Part shown: piece after piece, positions 52,699 through 63,717 of the stretch
Layout: each line of letters begins with the position of its first letter
Numbering within the stretch: position 1 is the stretch's first letter
Assembly: GCA_023014485.1 (NCBI GenBank)
Contig: JAJOZX010005606.1
Location: 1-64,000, forward strand
Direction of reading: 5' to 3'
Origin: Bathynomus jamesi
Lineage: Eukaryota; Arthropoda; Malacostraca; Isopoda; Cirolanidae
Length of the DNA: 64,000 nt
Program-made: the position numbers and the translations under genes
Notes under the pieces: model-generated
What the model was told of the DNA's origin: nothing
What the model saw: only the letters and a program-made list of their open reading frames with translations
Databases searched by the model: none

Positions 52699-52895
52699 GT
52701 ACGTAAACTAAAAATATGAAAATTTCTTCAAAGCTTATATTGGGAAGGCTTAATTAGTAACGTTAATTAGCAGTCTTTATTTCAACATGGAGCTTAGGAC
52801 AATTAGATTAAAATTTCGCCTTATTAATTAAAGAGTTCAATGAACTGTTCACTGTTCACCTGGTAACAACATATTCACACATTTCACCATCTCAC

Positions 52896-52900
<5 letters not shown>
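52697..52900. other. Short spacer between (TA)n tracts
   Basis: Unique AT-rich DNA between the tracts at 52637-52696 and 52901-52980. No feature seen. Confidence 0.6.
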
Positions 52901-52980
<80 letters not shown>

Positions 52981-53217
52981 CAGTCAATGTCTAAATTAGG
53001 CAATTTATAAATTGATTGAAATTCAGGCAATGTGTCAAATTGGTGATACACACAACCTAACCTAACTTAACCTTTCTGGTATTTCTGGTAATGCTGCATA
53101 CGCATGCCCACTGGTATTTCCCAATATATTGCCTAAAAATTCATGGTTAGGTTAGCTTTAATTAGGTATTAAGTAAATCGAGCATTTAATAAAATGCCTA
53201 ATTTTACATATTGACTG
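52981..53217. mobile_element. MITE with CAGTCAAT ends, 237 bp
   Basis: CAGTCAATGTCTAAATTAGG at the left and complement of CAGTCAATATGTAAAATTAG at the right, with TA at each border and (TA)n outside. The first bases equal those of the MITE at 11285 (CAGTCAA). It contains CAACCTAACCTAACTTAACC. Confidence 0.82.
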
Positions 53218-53247
53218 TAATATATATATATATATAATATATATATA

Positions 53248-53590
<343 letters not shown>

Positions 53591-53603
53591 AATAAACCAC
53601 TCA

Positions 53604-54266
53604 ATGTTTCTCCGCGCTCTTAGGATCGCCAGTCCGGAATACATCGATGCCGAATTGGAAAATATCAACGGTATTGGAAGTGAGCTGTGTTACCCATCTG
53701 CGTTCATGGAATCTTGTCTTAATAAGGCTAAACGAACCTTCTATCGTGTGAATAATAACACTCGCACCTTGTCAAAGAATATTTTAGTACTTCCATGTTT
53801 CCCGGGCTTCTTAGGCATTGCTAATGTACTTAAACTTTTGGATATCAGTGTAGTTTTTTCATATAACAATATTGTGAAAAACATCATAGTAAAAAATAGC
53901 CCTAGCAATAATTTAGGCATTATCTATAAAATTGGGTGTAAGCAATGTGATTCCTTTTACATAGGTCAGACGGGAAAGGATTTGCAAACGCGTGTAAAAC
54001 AGCATCAATATTCCGTTAGAACGGGACAGTTGTCCAGTGCCCTTTTTGTCCATTTGTCAGAGTTATCCCATTGTATTGATTGGAATAATGCTTCAGTTTT
54101 GTTTCACTCTAGCAACATTGTTAATAGAAATATTCTTGAGTCGGCTATAATTCAACTTACAAATAACTTTAACATGAGTAAAGGTCTGTTTCAACTCGAT
54201 CCCTTTGCTCTGAATTCCTTCAGAATGGATTTAAACAAAAAGGGCAGGTTGCTAAATCTGTGGTAA
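53604..54266 (+). pseudogene. Penelope ORF C-terminus with GIY-YIG endonuclease
   Basis: 220 residues, open to TAA at 54266. Before the nuclease: SPEYIDAELENINGIGSELC and CYPSAFMESCLNKAKRTFY, the typical connector after Penelope RT. Nuclease: IYKIGCKQCDSFYIGQT gives the GIY...YIG pair with its CxxC insert, LQTRVKQHQYSVR carries the catalytic Arg, and NILESAIIQ the Glu. The RT domain is missing because the element begins at the microsatellite. The remaining part is uninterrupted, so the truncation is the only visible defect. Confidence 0.9.
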
Positions 54267-54591
54267 AAATTTGTTTTGGTCTCTTTTTCCTTATAAATCT
54301 GTATGTTTCTCTTACAATTTTATTTTTCAATTTATTGTTGTATGCGTATTTCTTATATATGTGTATACTGTATATGTATGTATGTATATATATATATGTA
54401 TATGTATGTATATATGTATGTATGTATGTATATATTTGGTTATGCGGGTATACATGTGTAGTTGTATTATTTGTAATTTTTACAATTTATATTTATTTTT
54501 ATTTCTTTATTCTTTTGTGACCTACCGATTTTTCAGACAATAATTATAAAAACCTTTGGTAATTTTTCCCCTTATATATATATATATATAT

Positions 54592-54639
<48 letters not shown>

Positions 54640-55145
54640 CTTATATATTATGTTTATATTTTGTATATATACCTTATATATGTTGTATATATTTTTATAG
54701 TTCTTTATATATCATCTAGGCATCATTTTGTTTTCCAATTTATATTTACTTGTACTTTTTTATTCGTTTGTGACCATAGATGTATGATTCAGACAATAAC
54801 TAAAAAACCTTTGGTAATTTTTTTCCCTTATAAATTTGTGTGCCTCTCTTACAATTTTTTATTTTTTTTGGTTTATTTCTTTATTTCTTTGTGACATATA
54901 TATCAATTTGGCATCATCTATTAAATTGATTGTAAACTTTCCTTTTGAGCTTGAATTTGTAGACTCCACTTACAATTTTTTTTTTTTTTTATCTGTTGGT
55001 TTATTTCTTTATGGTTATTTAGGCTGTGACGTATATATCACTAAGGCATTATTTTGTAATTTTTTCCAATTTATATTTATATTTATTTTTATTTCTTTAT
55101 TCTTTTGTGACCTGTTTCATAAACAAGCCATTTGAATTTATGTTG
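54240..55145 (+). repeat. Diverged tandem units in the Penelope 3' region
   Basis: Units containing CTTATAAATNTGT, TCTCTTACAATTTT, then CAATTTATATTTA and TTCTTTTGTGACCT recur at about 54285, 54480, 54735, 54830, 54960 and 55070. TTTCAGACAATAATTATAAA at 54530 is repeated as ATTCAGACAATAACTAAAAA at 54787. Confidence 0.65.
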
Positions 55146-55286
55146 AATTTCGGGCAAAGTGCTAAAAGTGTCATTTTTCCATAAAAATGTGTTTGCTCCT
55201 CCCACAATTTTTTCTATAATTACTATATATATATATATGTTTATTTTTGTAACCTATATATTGCCTTGAACTCTCCTTTCACTCCA

Positions 55287-55326
55287 GTGTTCCTGATGAT
55301 GTCATTAGACGAAAGCGCTTGAGCAC
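55287..55326 (+). ncRNA. Hammerhead ribozyme, type I, minimal helix III
   Basis: Stem I GUGUUC (55287-55292) pairs with GAGCAC (55321-55326, one G-U). Between them: CUGAUGA (55293-55299), stem II GUC-AUUA-GAC (55301-55310), GAAA (55311-55314), helix III AGC/GCU without loop (55314-55319), and U17 at 55320, with cleavage expected after it. All core residues are present. Very short helix III without loop is known from the hammerheads of Penelope-like elements, where two copies are thought to work as a dimer. Confidence 0.8.
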
Positions 55327-55400
55327 CACTTTGTGTTTCTTTTCCCTTCGTGGTTTTATTCATCATAAATATTTTTCACGTGTCACTTTCGTGAAATAAT

Positions 55401-55404
<4 letters not shown>

Positions 55405-55492
<88 letters not shown>
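55405..55492. repeat. (TA)n microsatellite
   Basis: About 40 TA units between the Penelope end and the next transposon. Confidence 0.97.
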
Positions 55493-55495
55493 ATA

Positions 55496-56992
55496 GGGTT
55501 TTGAAAACTTTCTGTACAAATTGTAATGGGGGATAGACAACACCAAGACAAACCCTTTTCGTCTATAAGTGTATGTGCGCTGACGTCACCATTCGGCGCA
55601 AGAGGGCGCCGCTGCAATTGGCTAAAAGGTGAAGTGGGCTAGACTCGCGTTTGCCGCGGGCATTCTTAAATAGGACGTAGTACGCGTAACATGGAGCGCT
55701 TCACGACTGCTGAGATGGCTGACATGCATATGGTGTATGGGGCTGCCAATGGAAACGGAAGAGCTGCTGTGAGGTTGTACCGACAGCGCTTCCCAAACAG
55801 ACCTGTGCCAAACCACCAAACGTTTGCGCAATTGTATCGGCGACTGCGAGAAACTGGAACATTCCATGCAAACATGCATGACACTGGTTGGGAGAGAAAC
55901 GTGCGCACTCCTGACATGGAAGAAGAAATCCTACGGCGATTTGAGGACAATCCAAGCGCAAGCACGCGAGGTGTTGCACGTATCCTCGGTGTGAACCACG
56001 ACCTGATCTGGAGAGTGTTGCACGAGCAGCAGTTACATCCGTTTCATCGTCAGAGAGTCCAGGCATTACAACCTCGGGATTACCCTCTTCGTGTGGAATT
56101 CGCACCCTGGTTTCTGCAGCAGACAGCGGTGCAGCCTAATTTTCCGGCTTATGTGCTGCTCTCAAATGAGGCCTGTTTCACACGTGAGGGTGTGTTTAAC
56201 ATGCACAATTCTCACGTGTGGGCGCACGCAAATCCACATGCTACACGGGTGCATGCTCATCAAGAACGGTTCGCCGTCAATGTTTGGGCGGGTATCGTCC
56301 ATGGCAAGTTGATTGGGCCGTACCTGCTGCCTGCCCGACTCGACGGGCGGGTTTATCGGATATTTCTTGAAGAAACGTTGCCGGAACTGCTGGAAGATGT
56401 TCCCGTGGCTATTCGTAGACGAATGTGGTTTCAACACGACGGGGCCCCAGCACACTCCAGCAACGATGTGCGGGATTATCTGAACGCCACTTTTGGGGAC
56501 CGATGGATAGGCCGGGGTGGGCCCGTAGCCTGGTCACCGAGATCGCCCAATTTAACATGCCTCGATTTCTTCCTGTGGGGACACATGAAGAACCTCGTGT
56601 ACGAGACTCCCATTTACTCAAAAGAAGACCTCGTAGCAAGAATCGCTGTCGCCGCTGGAACTGTTCCCGAAATGCCGGGAATCTTTCGACGTGTACGTCG
56701 GTCAATGCTTCGACGCTGTCGGGCATGCATTGATGCTACCGGTCGCAACTTTCAGCACCTTCTTTAAATAAACATGCCTTCTTTAAATAAACATGTTACG
56801 CGTACTACGTCCGATTTAAGAATGCCCGCGGCAAGCGCGAGTCTAGCCCACTTCACCTTTTAGCCAATTGCAGCGGCGCCCTCTCGCGCCGAATGGTGAC
56901 GTCAGCGGACATACACTTATAGACGAAAAGGGTTTGTCTTGGTGTTGCCTATCCCCCATTACAATTTGTACAGAAAGTTTTCAAACACCCTG
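55496..56992 (+). mobile_element. DD41D mariner-family (DUF4817) transposon with very long TIRs
   Basis: Inverted repeats of about 190 bp: from GGGTTTTGAAAACTTTCTGT through CGCCGCTGCAATTGGC to TACTACG beside the gene, mirrored at 56795-56992. The TIRs are high in GC compared with the surroundings. TA at both borders. The gene fills nearly all space between the TIRs. Confidence 0.94.
55691..56767 (+). CDS. DUF4817-type mariner transposase, full length but D1 replaced by N
   Basis: 358 residues, uninterrupted, from MERFTTAEMADMHMVYGAAN. Residues 1-60 are the DUF4817-type HTH, 85-115 the second HTH (STRGVARILGVNHDLIWRVL), then LHPFHRQRVQALQPRDYPLR. The position of the first catalytic Asp reads LLSNEACF: N159, codon AAT at 56165-56167, where the family has D. 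D250 (WFQHDGAPAH) and D292 (SPNLTCLDFFLWG) are present, 41 residues apart. C-terminus ACIDATGRNFQHLL. One G-to-A change could explain N159. So the protein may still bind the TIRs but probably cannot cut. Confidence 0.92.
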   Translation: MERFTTAEMADMHMVYGAANGNGRAAVRLYRQRFPNRPVPNHQTFAQLYRRLRETGTFHANMHDTGWERNVRTPDMEEEILRRFEDNPSASTRGVARILGVNHDLIWRVLHEQQLHPFHRQRVQALQPRDYPLRVEFAPWFLQQTAVQPNFPAYVLLSNEACFTREGVFNMHNSHVWAHANPHATRVHAHQERFAVNVWAGIVHGKLIGPYLLPARLDGRVYRIFLEETLPELLEDVPVAIRRRMWFQHDGAPAHSSNDVRDYLNATFGDRWIGRGGPVAWSPRSPNLTCLDFFLWGHMKNLVYETPIYSKEDLVARIAVAAGTVPEMPGIFRRVRRSMLRRCRACIDATGRNFQHLL

Positions 56993-57374
56993 TATATATA
57001 TATATATATCATACTTAAGGAACATTTATATTATACAAATCCAAATCCAAATGGATTTAAATTTTTTAATTCAATTCTGAATACAACGAAATAACTTATA
57101 ATGTGAGTTTGATTTGCTCACATGTGAGATATATATATATTATATATATATATATAAAATAATAATAAAGGTGATTTCTTATTTCACAAGAGTTTCGGCA
57201 CAACTAAATCCATCACTAGTGCGTGCGAGTGTTGTGCCAGTTTCTGGCCCTCCTGACTGATTATGTAATTACTGAGACTGGTCATATGATGTGGCATATA
57301 GTTGCTCTTTCGTTAGTTTGAAGAAAATATTGGACGATTTTACGAAAGAGATTGTAAGTTGCGTAAATAATGTA

Positions 57375-57469
57375 CAGGGTATCCCATAAATCCCTTTACA
57401 CCTTTTACCCCCTCACCCTATCCCAGTAGGAAAAAAGTTCAGGGGTAAAGGGATTTATGGGTTACCCTG
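57375..57469. mobile_element. 95-bp Tc1/mariner-type MITE
   Basis: CAGGGTATCCCATAAATCCC mirrored at the right (GGGATTTATGGGTTACCCTG); TA on both sides. Confidence 0.9.
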
Positions 57470-57666
57470 TATATTTCAGCTCGAGTAGTGTAGGCTAAAA
57501 AATTTGAACGAGCGCGGTGTACCTAGGAGAGTTAAGAGAGGTGAATTAAATGTGCAACCAAAATGGTGGAATAGAAATATAGGAAAAACAATCGCTGAAA
57601 GAAATGTAGCGTACAAGATTGATAAATGGAACCGTTGCGCAGCAGTCCTCTCAGACTTATACTATA

Positions 57667-57757
57667 TTGGGTGGCCACAAAGTCCCGTTACCCCCTACCC
57701 ATGTCACTGTGATACGATTCATTTCTCTAGGGGGTAACGGCACTTTGTGGCCACCCT
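57667..57757. mobile_element. About 90-bp Tc1/mariner-type MITE
   Basis: GGGTGGCCACAAAGTCCCGT and TACCCCCT mirrored at the right (GGGGGTAACGG.ACTTTGTGG). TA-containing flanks. It splits the LINE frame between DLY and RNVKRL. Confidence 0.88.
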
Positions 57758-58069
57758 ATAGATTTGCGTAGAAATGTTAAGCGTTTAATTAGATTTGCTA
57801 AACGCGATTTTGAAATTCAAGTAGCTCGTGAATGTAAAGAAAATCATAAGAAATTTTACGAGTATATAATTACGATTGAGGGAAATATTGGACCACTGGT
57901 AGACTCGGGTGATAATTTAACCAATAATTATGGGAAAATAGCGATAATTTTAAATAATTTTTTTACAACAATTTTTACAATTGAGGATACTTTTATTGTG
58001 GAAGCTTGTAATATGCTTAGTGATGTAAATGGAACTTTTTCAATGCTTACTGACATAAATGTTTAGTGT

Positions 58070-58440
58070 TCTTTCTAAATCTTTTACTTCCTTCTTGGGC
58101 TAGCCAAGAGTGGATCTTAGGGCCTTTGTTAGCCTGTAACTCTGTAACTCTATCACTCTGTAACTTCAGTAGTTTTGTAATTAGTTTAACGATAAATAAC
58201 TGATTTTAAAGTGATATCTGTCAAATTCTGACCATAAAATATAGCTTTAGATAAGCGATTTCCAACTTAATCGTACGCGGAGCTCTTTCAGGAGGTACGC
58301 ATCAGGGTTTTAATGTGCATAATTACTTTAATGATAATGAATTTAAGAGTAATATTAGTTGTAGCTAATAACCCGCAACCTTTCCGATTGTAGTACCTGG
58401 AAAAGTATGGTGGTTTGTTGATCTAAAGAGGAGGTTGGAA
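58070..58440. other. No recognised feature
   Basis: Spacer with a short CTCTGTAACTCTATCACTCT repeat. No motif seen. Confidence 0.5.
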
Positions 58441-58442
58441 AC

Positions 58443-59273
58443 TAGTGGTGTACCGATTAATCGGCATCGGCACCGGCAGAATCGGGTAATTTTTTGGCAT
58501 CGGCCAAATTTAGCCGATTCTCTCACCGATTCTTTGAAATTTTAAAATTTTAATTATAAAACTGAACAGACAAAAAACACTATTTATGATAATTTATACT
58601 CATTTCAAAGTGTAATTATATAAAAATATTTTACATTCACAAAAAAGGCAAAGCTTAAAAGTTAAATTGTCCATAAATTTACATTTTCTCTAACTAGCTA
58701 ATCTCTAAATATTATAAAGTATTGTAATCTCCTACTCTATATTAATAATAATTCTATATTAAGCTGTACTTTGTAATGTATATATTAAACCATCTTCTTA
58801 TGTTGACTTTATTTTAAGTATTTTAATAAGTTTAAAACCCAAATTATATATCCATTTTTTTTATTTAAATAGTTCACCAGGGCCTTGAAATTTTAATGAA
58901 TAATTTTGTTGTTGTTGACATTGTTGAAGAAAGAAAATGCCTTCAACATTAGGAAAACCAATTACTTAATTAAATATTGGTATTCAATTTAAAATACTAA
59001 AATAAAATTACTGCATTTTATACTTGTAATGAGCAATTAAACTTTTTAGCCTCATTTAGGTAGGAAAAGAGTAACAAATTCTGGTGTTGTATATCGTGGA
59101 GTGAGCTAAGGAAAAGCATTTAAACAAATTTGAAATGTAAAAACATAAAAATTTAAAGATTTCACATTAGATTAATCAAATTTATGAAGAGAATTGTTTT
59201 TAAAATCAAGGCAAAAAATGTGTATCGATATCGGTATCGGCATCAGCTAAATTTTGGAATCGGTACATCACTA
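58443..59273. mobile_element. hAT MITE, 831 bp, 8-bp TSD
   Basis: TAGTGGTGTACCGATTAATC at the left, complement of TAGTGATGTACCGATTCCAA at the right, with GGCATCGGC repeats inside. TTGGAAAC (58435-58442) and TTGGAAAT (59274-59281) differ at one base. AT-rich interior with no transposase. Confidence 0.88.
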
Positions 59274-59568
59274 TTGGAAATCCCCGCTTTAGATAATTTA
59301 TATGACTTGGATAACCTCGATATGCCCAAATGGCTCCTCGTTTTCCAAATGTAATGTAATTTAATCGGGAGTTTAATTCTAAAACAGATAAAGTCATAAA
59401 CACTAAAATTGGAGATAAAAGTAAAAATAAAAATTTAAAAATAAAATTTAAACTGAAATGAAAAGTAAGCTAATTTAAATATATCGTAAATTACTGTGTG
59501 TACTTCGTCTCAATGCTGCGTCATTTAGCTTTTATTACAAATTTTTCGAAATCTACAAACATTATGCA

Positions 59569-59770
59569 TAGGCTGACCATATTTCCTTGAGACAAAAACG
59601 GGACATTGGGATGGCAAAAAAGGGACGGGGTTATGTAATATTCTGTATTCATGAAAAAGTAAGTACATAAACCGGGACAAAATTGACATTTTTATTAAAA
59701 CGACGGGACGGCCAGGAAATATAAAACAAACGGTACTGTCCCGTTCAAAACGGTACGTATGGTCAGCCTA
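59569..59770. mobile_element. hAT-type MITE, about 200 bp
   Basis: TAGGCTGACCATATTTCC at the left mirrored by TACGTATGGTCAGCCTA at the right; internal GGGACGG and ACGGGAC motifs are also mirrored. ATTATGCA before and TTTATGCA two bases after the end could be the duplication. Confidence 0.75.
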
Positions 59771-61080
59771 AATTTATGCACCTTGCTCCCTACACTCTAA
59801 TAACTTAACCTAATTTAACCTAAACCACGTTAACCTAACTTAATCTAACTCTAAATAATTTGACGATAAAATGTTTTGTTACGAAATGACGTTAGTCCGG
59901 TCTACACAGTCTAAATCTTTGAATAAGATAAAGTTACACACCAGTAAGGCCTATTCTATGCCGACGTAAAATGTTGATTTCTATAAAAACTCAGGGAGTA
60001 TTAACTCCAGAAGGCCAGTGTGGAACCACACACGTAGAGACTAAGTAACATCATAATGGAAATTATATTTATAGGTTAAATTAAACTTTATCGTTACTGA
60101 ACAATAATAAAAGTTAACTTGTGTACAATAAATTACATCATTTCCAGGAAAAACAAAAGCACTTTTATTCTAATAGGCCACGCTGGCTTTCTAGGGTTAA
60201 ACAAACCTTAAGCAGGTTAGATTAAACCCAATCCAAGAACTTGAACTTTATAAACCGCACCCAATATAAATATTTCAGAAATAATATCTAATTCTGTAGA
60301 CTTTATTAACAATAAACTACATATGGCAGGATTATTAAACTTACTAATACTTATATAAAACTTATTGTCATGTATTGTTTACGTCATTTCAGTCTGGGAA
60401 ATAAAAATTATGAGTCATTAAATTCCTATTAAGCCAAAAGTTTACTGCCTTTTACATTGTACAAGTAATTATCGGTCGGTGATTTTCTTCTTTTAAAGTG
60501 TTTGGAATACGTTTGGAAATAATTCCGAAACGCAGATTCACTCGAAATAGTAATCCATAAAATTTTATCTAAGGTAATAAAAATATTTAATTATAATAGG
60601 AACAATTCCGTTGAAGTGATATATGTACGGTGAATAGTAAATACGCCAATATCTATATATATATACGGACTGAATTGGTCCAGAACTTCTGTTATATTCA
60701 TCATAAGTCCTGTAAAAACTGTTATGAGAATGGGCTGGTATTTCATTTAGGGCTAAGCTCCTTGTATTATACCAACTTTTTTTTATATAAATCTCCCCTC
60801 GCAACAAGTGGAATCAGAAGTGCCAATCTGGTTTTCAGAATTGTAAACAAAATTATAAACTTCATCTCTGGATCTGAGCATGGTGTGAATCACGTTCCTT
60901 TATGGTGTTTGATATTGATTTAGAAAGTTTATCAAGAGGATTCTGTAGAAGATGGAAATCTTCATTGAAAATAGGGATTCTTCACACTACCTAATTTAAC
61001 TTTTTACTGATCAAAGAATGCTTTATAAATTTTATTCAGAGAAAAACGTCACACACTTTTATTTACTATCTGTTTCCTTT
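59771..61080. other. No recognised feature
   Basis: AT-rich DNA with a TTAACCTAA-rich stretch near 59805-59850. No coding motif. Short open frames have no domain. Confidence 0.5.
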
Positions 61081-61084
61081 GCAC

Positions 61085-61126
61085 GCGCGCGCGCGCGCGT
61101 ACACACACACACACACACACACACAG
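61085..61126. repeat. (CG)n-(CA)n microsatellite
   Basis: GCGCGCGCGCGCG then about 12 CA units. Confidence 0.96.
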
Positions 61127-61555
61127 CTTTCAGCCCTTCGTGACGTAGGTTAAATCTGACTCTAGATGGTTCAATTTTGGTCATAGCTTCTTGAATTTCT
61201 GCAGCAAAGCAGCTGTTGGATTTAGGCTTGTCACTTTGTGATCGAATCCTCAGGTATTTACAAAAGAATGCGAAGGAATACGAAGGATACATCATGCAAA
61301 CAGCAACAGACCGGCTGGTCCCTACGAGGCTGTCTGTTGAAGGAGGAAAGTTAAAAGATGAAGAAAATTTAAAGAGAAGCGAAACTTTTAAAGCAAAGCA
61401 AGGAAGGGAGGTTGAAAAAGAGGAGGGAACTTTAAAGATAAGTGAAAATTTTCACGTGATAATTTTAAAGCAAAGAAGAAATAATCCGAGTGGAAATTCT
61501 ACAAAACTTTTATGCACTAACAAATGCTTTTAACGGGAAAGGGCGACGGGTGGGG
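61127..61555. other. No recognised feature
   Basis: A Lys/Glu-rich plus-strand open frame at 61216-61533 has no recognisable domain and may be chance. Confidence 0.45.
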
Positions 61556-61821
61556 TGGGGGAGTTAAGAAAAGATAAGCATCTAGTCTCTTTTAAAAGGA
61601 CTCGACCAAATTACTTTGAACTACCCGCATTCTATTCCACAATTTAACTATCGTATACGACTGAAGAAAAAATGCTTAGCTTCGTTGGAATTAAAATGTT
61701 TACTCACGAATTTAAGACCATTACCGCGAGTTCTATCTGCATTTCAGAAGGTGAAATATTTTTCGGCGTTGACGTAATCAAAACTTTTAATAATTTTAAA
61801 CACCTGGATTAAATTTCTTCG

Positions 61822-62023
61822 GGAGCTATTAAAGAATAGAACCCCAGCCTTCTTTAGTTAGGCTTATAAGGCTAACTAACGAAAATATCACGACCTAACC
61901 TAACCAATCGTTAGGTTAACTGTACGCCCTTGACGATTAGTTAGGTTAGGTCATGATATTTTCGTTAGTTAGCCTTATAAAGCTAACTAAAGAAGGCTGG
62001 GGTCCCTATTCTTCAATAGCTCC
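61822..62023. mobile_element. Foldback MITE with perfect 8-bp TSD (core copy 4)
   Basis: GGAGCTATTAAAGAATAG at the left mirrored by CTATTCTTCAATAGCTCC. TTTCTTCG stands on both sides (61814-61821 and 62024-62031). The interior has CCCCAGCCTTCTTTAGTTAG, TATCACGACCTAACCTAACC and CCTTGACGATTAGTTAGG. Confidence 0.94.
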
Positions 62024-63049
62024 TTTCTTCGAATGCGCCTTTTCACAAGTGAGAATAACTTTAACGTTTCCAGACGGGCAGTGTATGATTTGTTTCTAAG
62101 TCTAGGAATCATCTTGGTAACTCGTCGCTGCATCCTCTCAATTCTGTCTCTGTCCTACTGTAAATACGGGGACCAGAACTGAACGCAGTATTCCAAGTGG
62201 GAGCGTACTAAGGAATTATATATAATGTTAGCATAGTTTTTTCGTATTTAAATTTAAATGATCTACCAATAAATCTTTAGAATCTATTTGATTTTCTAAC
62301 AGCTTCGATACACTGCTTACTCGGTTTAAGAGTGTCGGCAACAATAATGCCTAAATCTTTCTCTTCCGTAACACTCGTTAGTGTTTATTTGCCAAATTTC
62401 TGCCCACTCTAGTAATTTCTTAATATCTTTTTGAATCTGCAAACGTTCTGCCACTCATTTTGTTCTTTGTTCGTCCCTCTAGTTTGGTATCATCCGCAAA
62501 TTTTGAAATTATGCTGTTAATTCCTGTGTCGATGTCATTGATATAAATAATAAAAAACTGGTCTCAGAACCGATCCATGGGGCACGCCGCTAGTTAGACG
62601 CTTTGCCATTAATGACCACTCTTTGTTTACGTCCGTTAAGCCAATTTTCAATCTATTTCAGAACATTATCATCAATTCCGTGAGACTGAAGTTTAGTTAA
62701 TAATCTCCGATGGGACACTTTATCCGACGCCTTTGAAAAGTCGAAATATATAACATCTACTGTTTTACATTCGTCATATATATTTACAATATCATTAAAA
62801 AGTCTCTAGAGGAAATTAGTAAGACAAGAACGATTACGTCGAAAGTTGCGCTGAGAATCTTTAATTAAATTATTCAGTTTTAAGTGATTTAACTATTTTG
62901 TCCCGAACGATCTCTCCATAAGCTTACCATCTCTTGAAATCAGACTGATAGGACGATAATCTCCCGGAAGCAACTTCCCCTCTTTTTTAAATATTGGCGT
63001 AATGTTTGCAAGTTTCTAATCGAACGGAACTTCTCCAGACTGTAACGAT

Positions 63050-63061
63050 TTATTATTATTA

Positions 63062-63093
<32 letters not shown>

Positions 63094-63120
63094 TCGTATT
63101 ATTATTATTAAGTATATATA
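63050..63120. repeat. (ATT)n microsatellite
   Basis: About 18 ATT units with small interruptions. Confidence 0.95.
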
Positions 63121-63449
63121 TATGTGAAGGAAGAAACTATTGCGCAGTTCATTTCTTTAAGTACCATATGGTGGAGCTTATTTGGATCTGAAATTTTATT
63201 AGGATTAACTTTGCTTATGGCCGAGGGTATTTCACTTATAGTAATGGTAAAGTTGCGAAGCTTTAAATGATCACCATTGAGTATGATTAGAGGAACAGGA
63301 ATGTTGTTCATATTTTTTTTAGTAAACACGGAAGAAAAGAATTTATTTAAACCTTCCGTCACTCGTAAGTCATCGTAAATTCGTTCGTTGGTTTCGCCTA
63401 TGAGTGGACTAATAGTCTGCGAAGCTACTGTTTTTATTCCTAACATATA

Positions 63450-63698
63450 TCTATAAATAAAAAAAACTTTGCGCGGTTTTGAGCGGAGTTGAGTGGGGTA
63501 ACAAATATCTATTTAGCTCAGTCGCTTGTTATGAGTGGCTGACTCGCGTAAAGTGGGTGGAGCTAATGTTTCTGAGCTAATGTCTCAGTCGCCCGTTAGG
63601 GTCAGATCTATCAAGATAAGCGGCGTTAAAGATAACGAGGTGATTACAAAGGGAGTCGAAGGCGCGGCTTGTAATTATAGAATTCCTTCGGATTTCAT
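63450..63698. other. No recognised feature
   Basis: Mixed composition with a GAGCTAATGTTTCTGAGCTA direct duplication near 63560. No domain recognised. Confidence 0.45.
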
Positions 63699-63717
63699 TT
63701 GTTGTTGTTGTTGTTGG

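Larger units (their letters stand above)
57310..58066 (+). pseudogene. LINE linker region with two nested MITEs
   Basis: Plus-strand pieces: KILDDFTKEIVSCVNNV (about 57320-57372), ELNVQPKWWNRNIGKTIAER then NVAYKIDKWNR (57540-57640), and VKRLIRFAKRDFEIQVAREC followed by KFYEYI and GPLVDSGDNLTNN (57775-57910). This order (KPWWN.., K..Y+.W, ..FE..IA, N.KKFY.YI.) is the region between endonuclease and RT in LINEs. Two MITEs interrupt it. Neither EN nor RT is present. Confidence 0.75.
61560..63446 (-). pseudogene. CR1-like LINE RT region, decayed, split by a foldback MITE
   Basis: Read from right to left. The linker frame 63108-63446 (VASQTISPLIGETNERIYDD, LNKFFSSVFTKKN) is followed by worn RT pieces between 63040 and 62270. 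The C-terminal part at about 62140-62030 reads RMQRRVTKMIPRLRNKSY, TARLETLKLFSLVKRRIRR. After the MITE it goes on with NLIQVFKIIKSFDYVNAEKY and NCGIECG-like text (61821-61600). QRR.TKMIP.LR..SY.ERL..L.LFSL..RR.RG.LI is typical of CR1 C-termini. Many stops. Confidence 0.82.

Noticed and set aside
61216..61533. 105-residue Lys/Glu-rich frame
   Set aside because: No recognised domain, amino-acid bias follows base composition; left as uncertain, not called as a gene.
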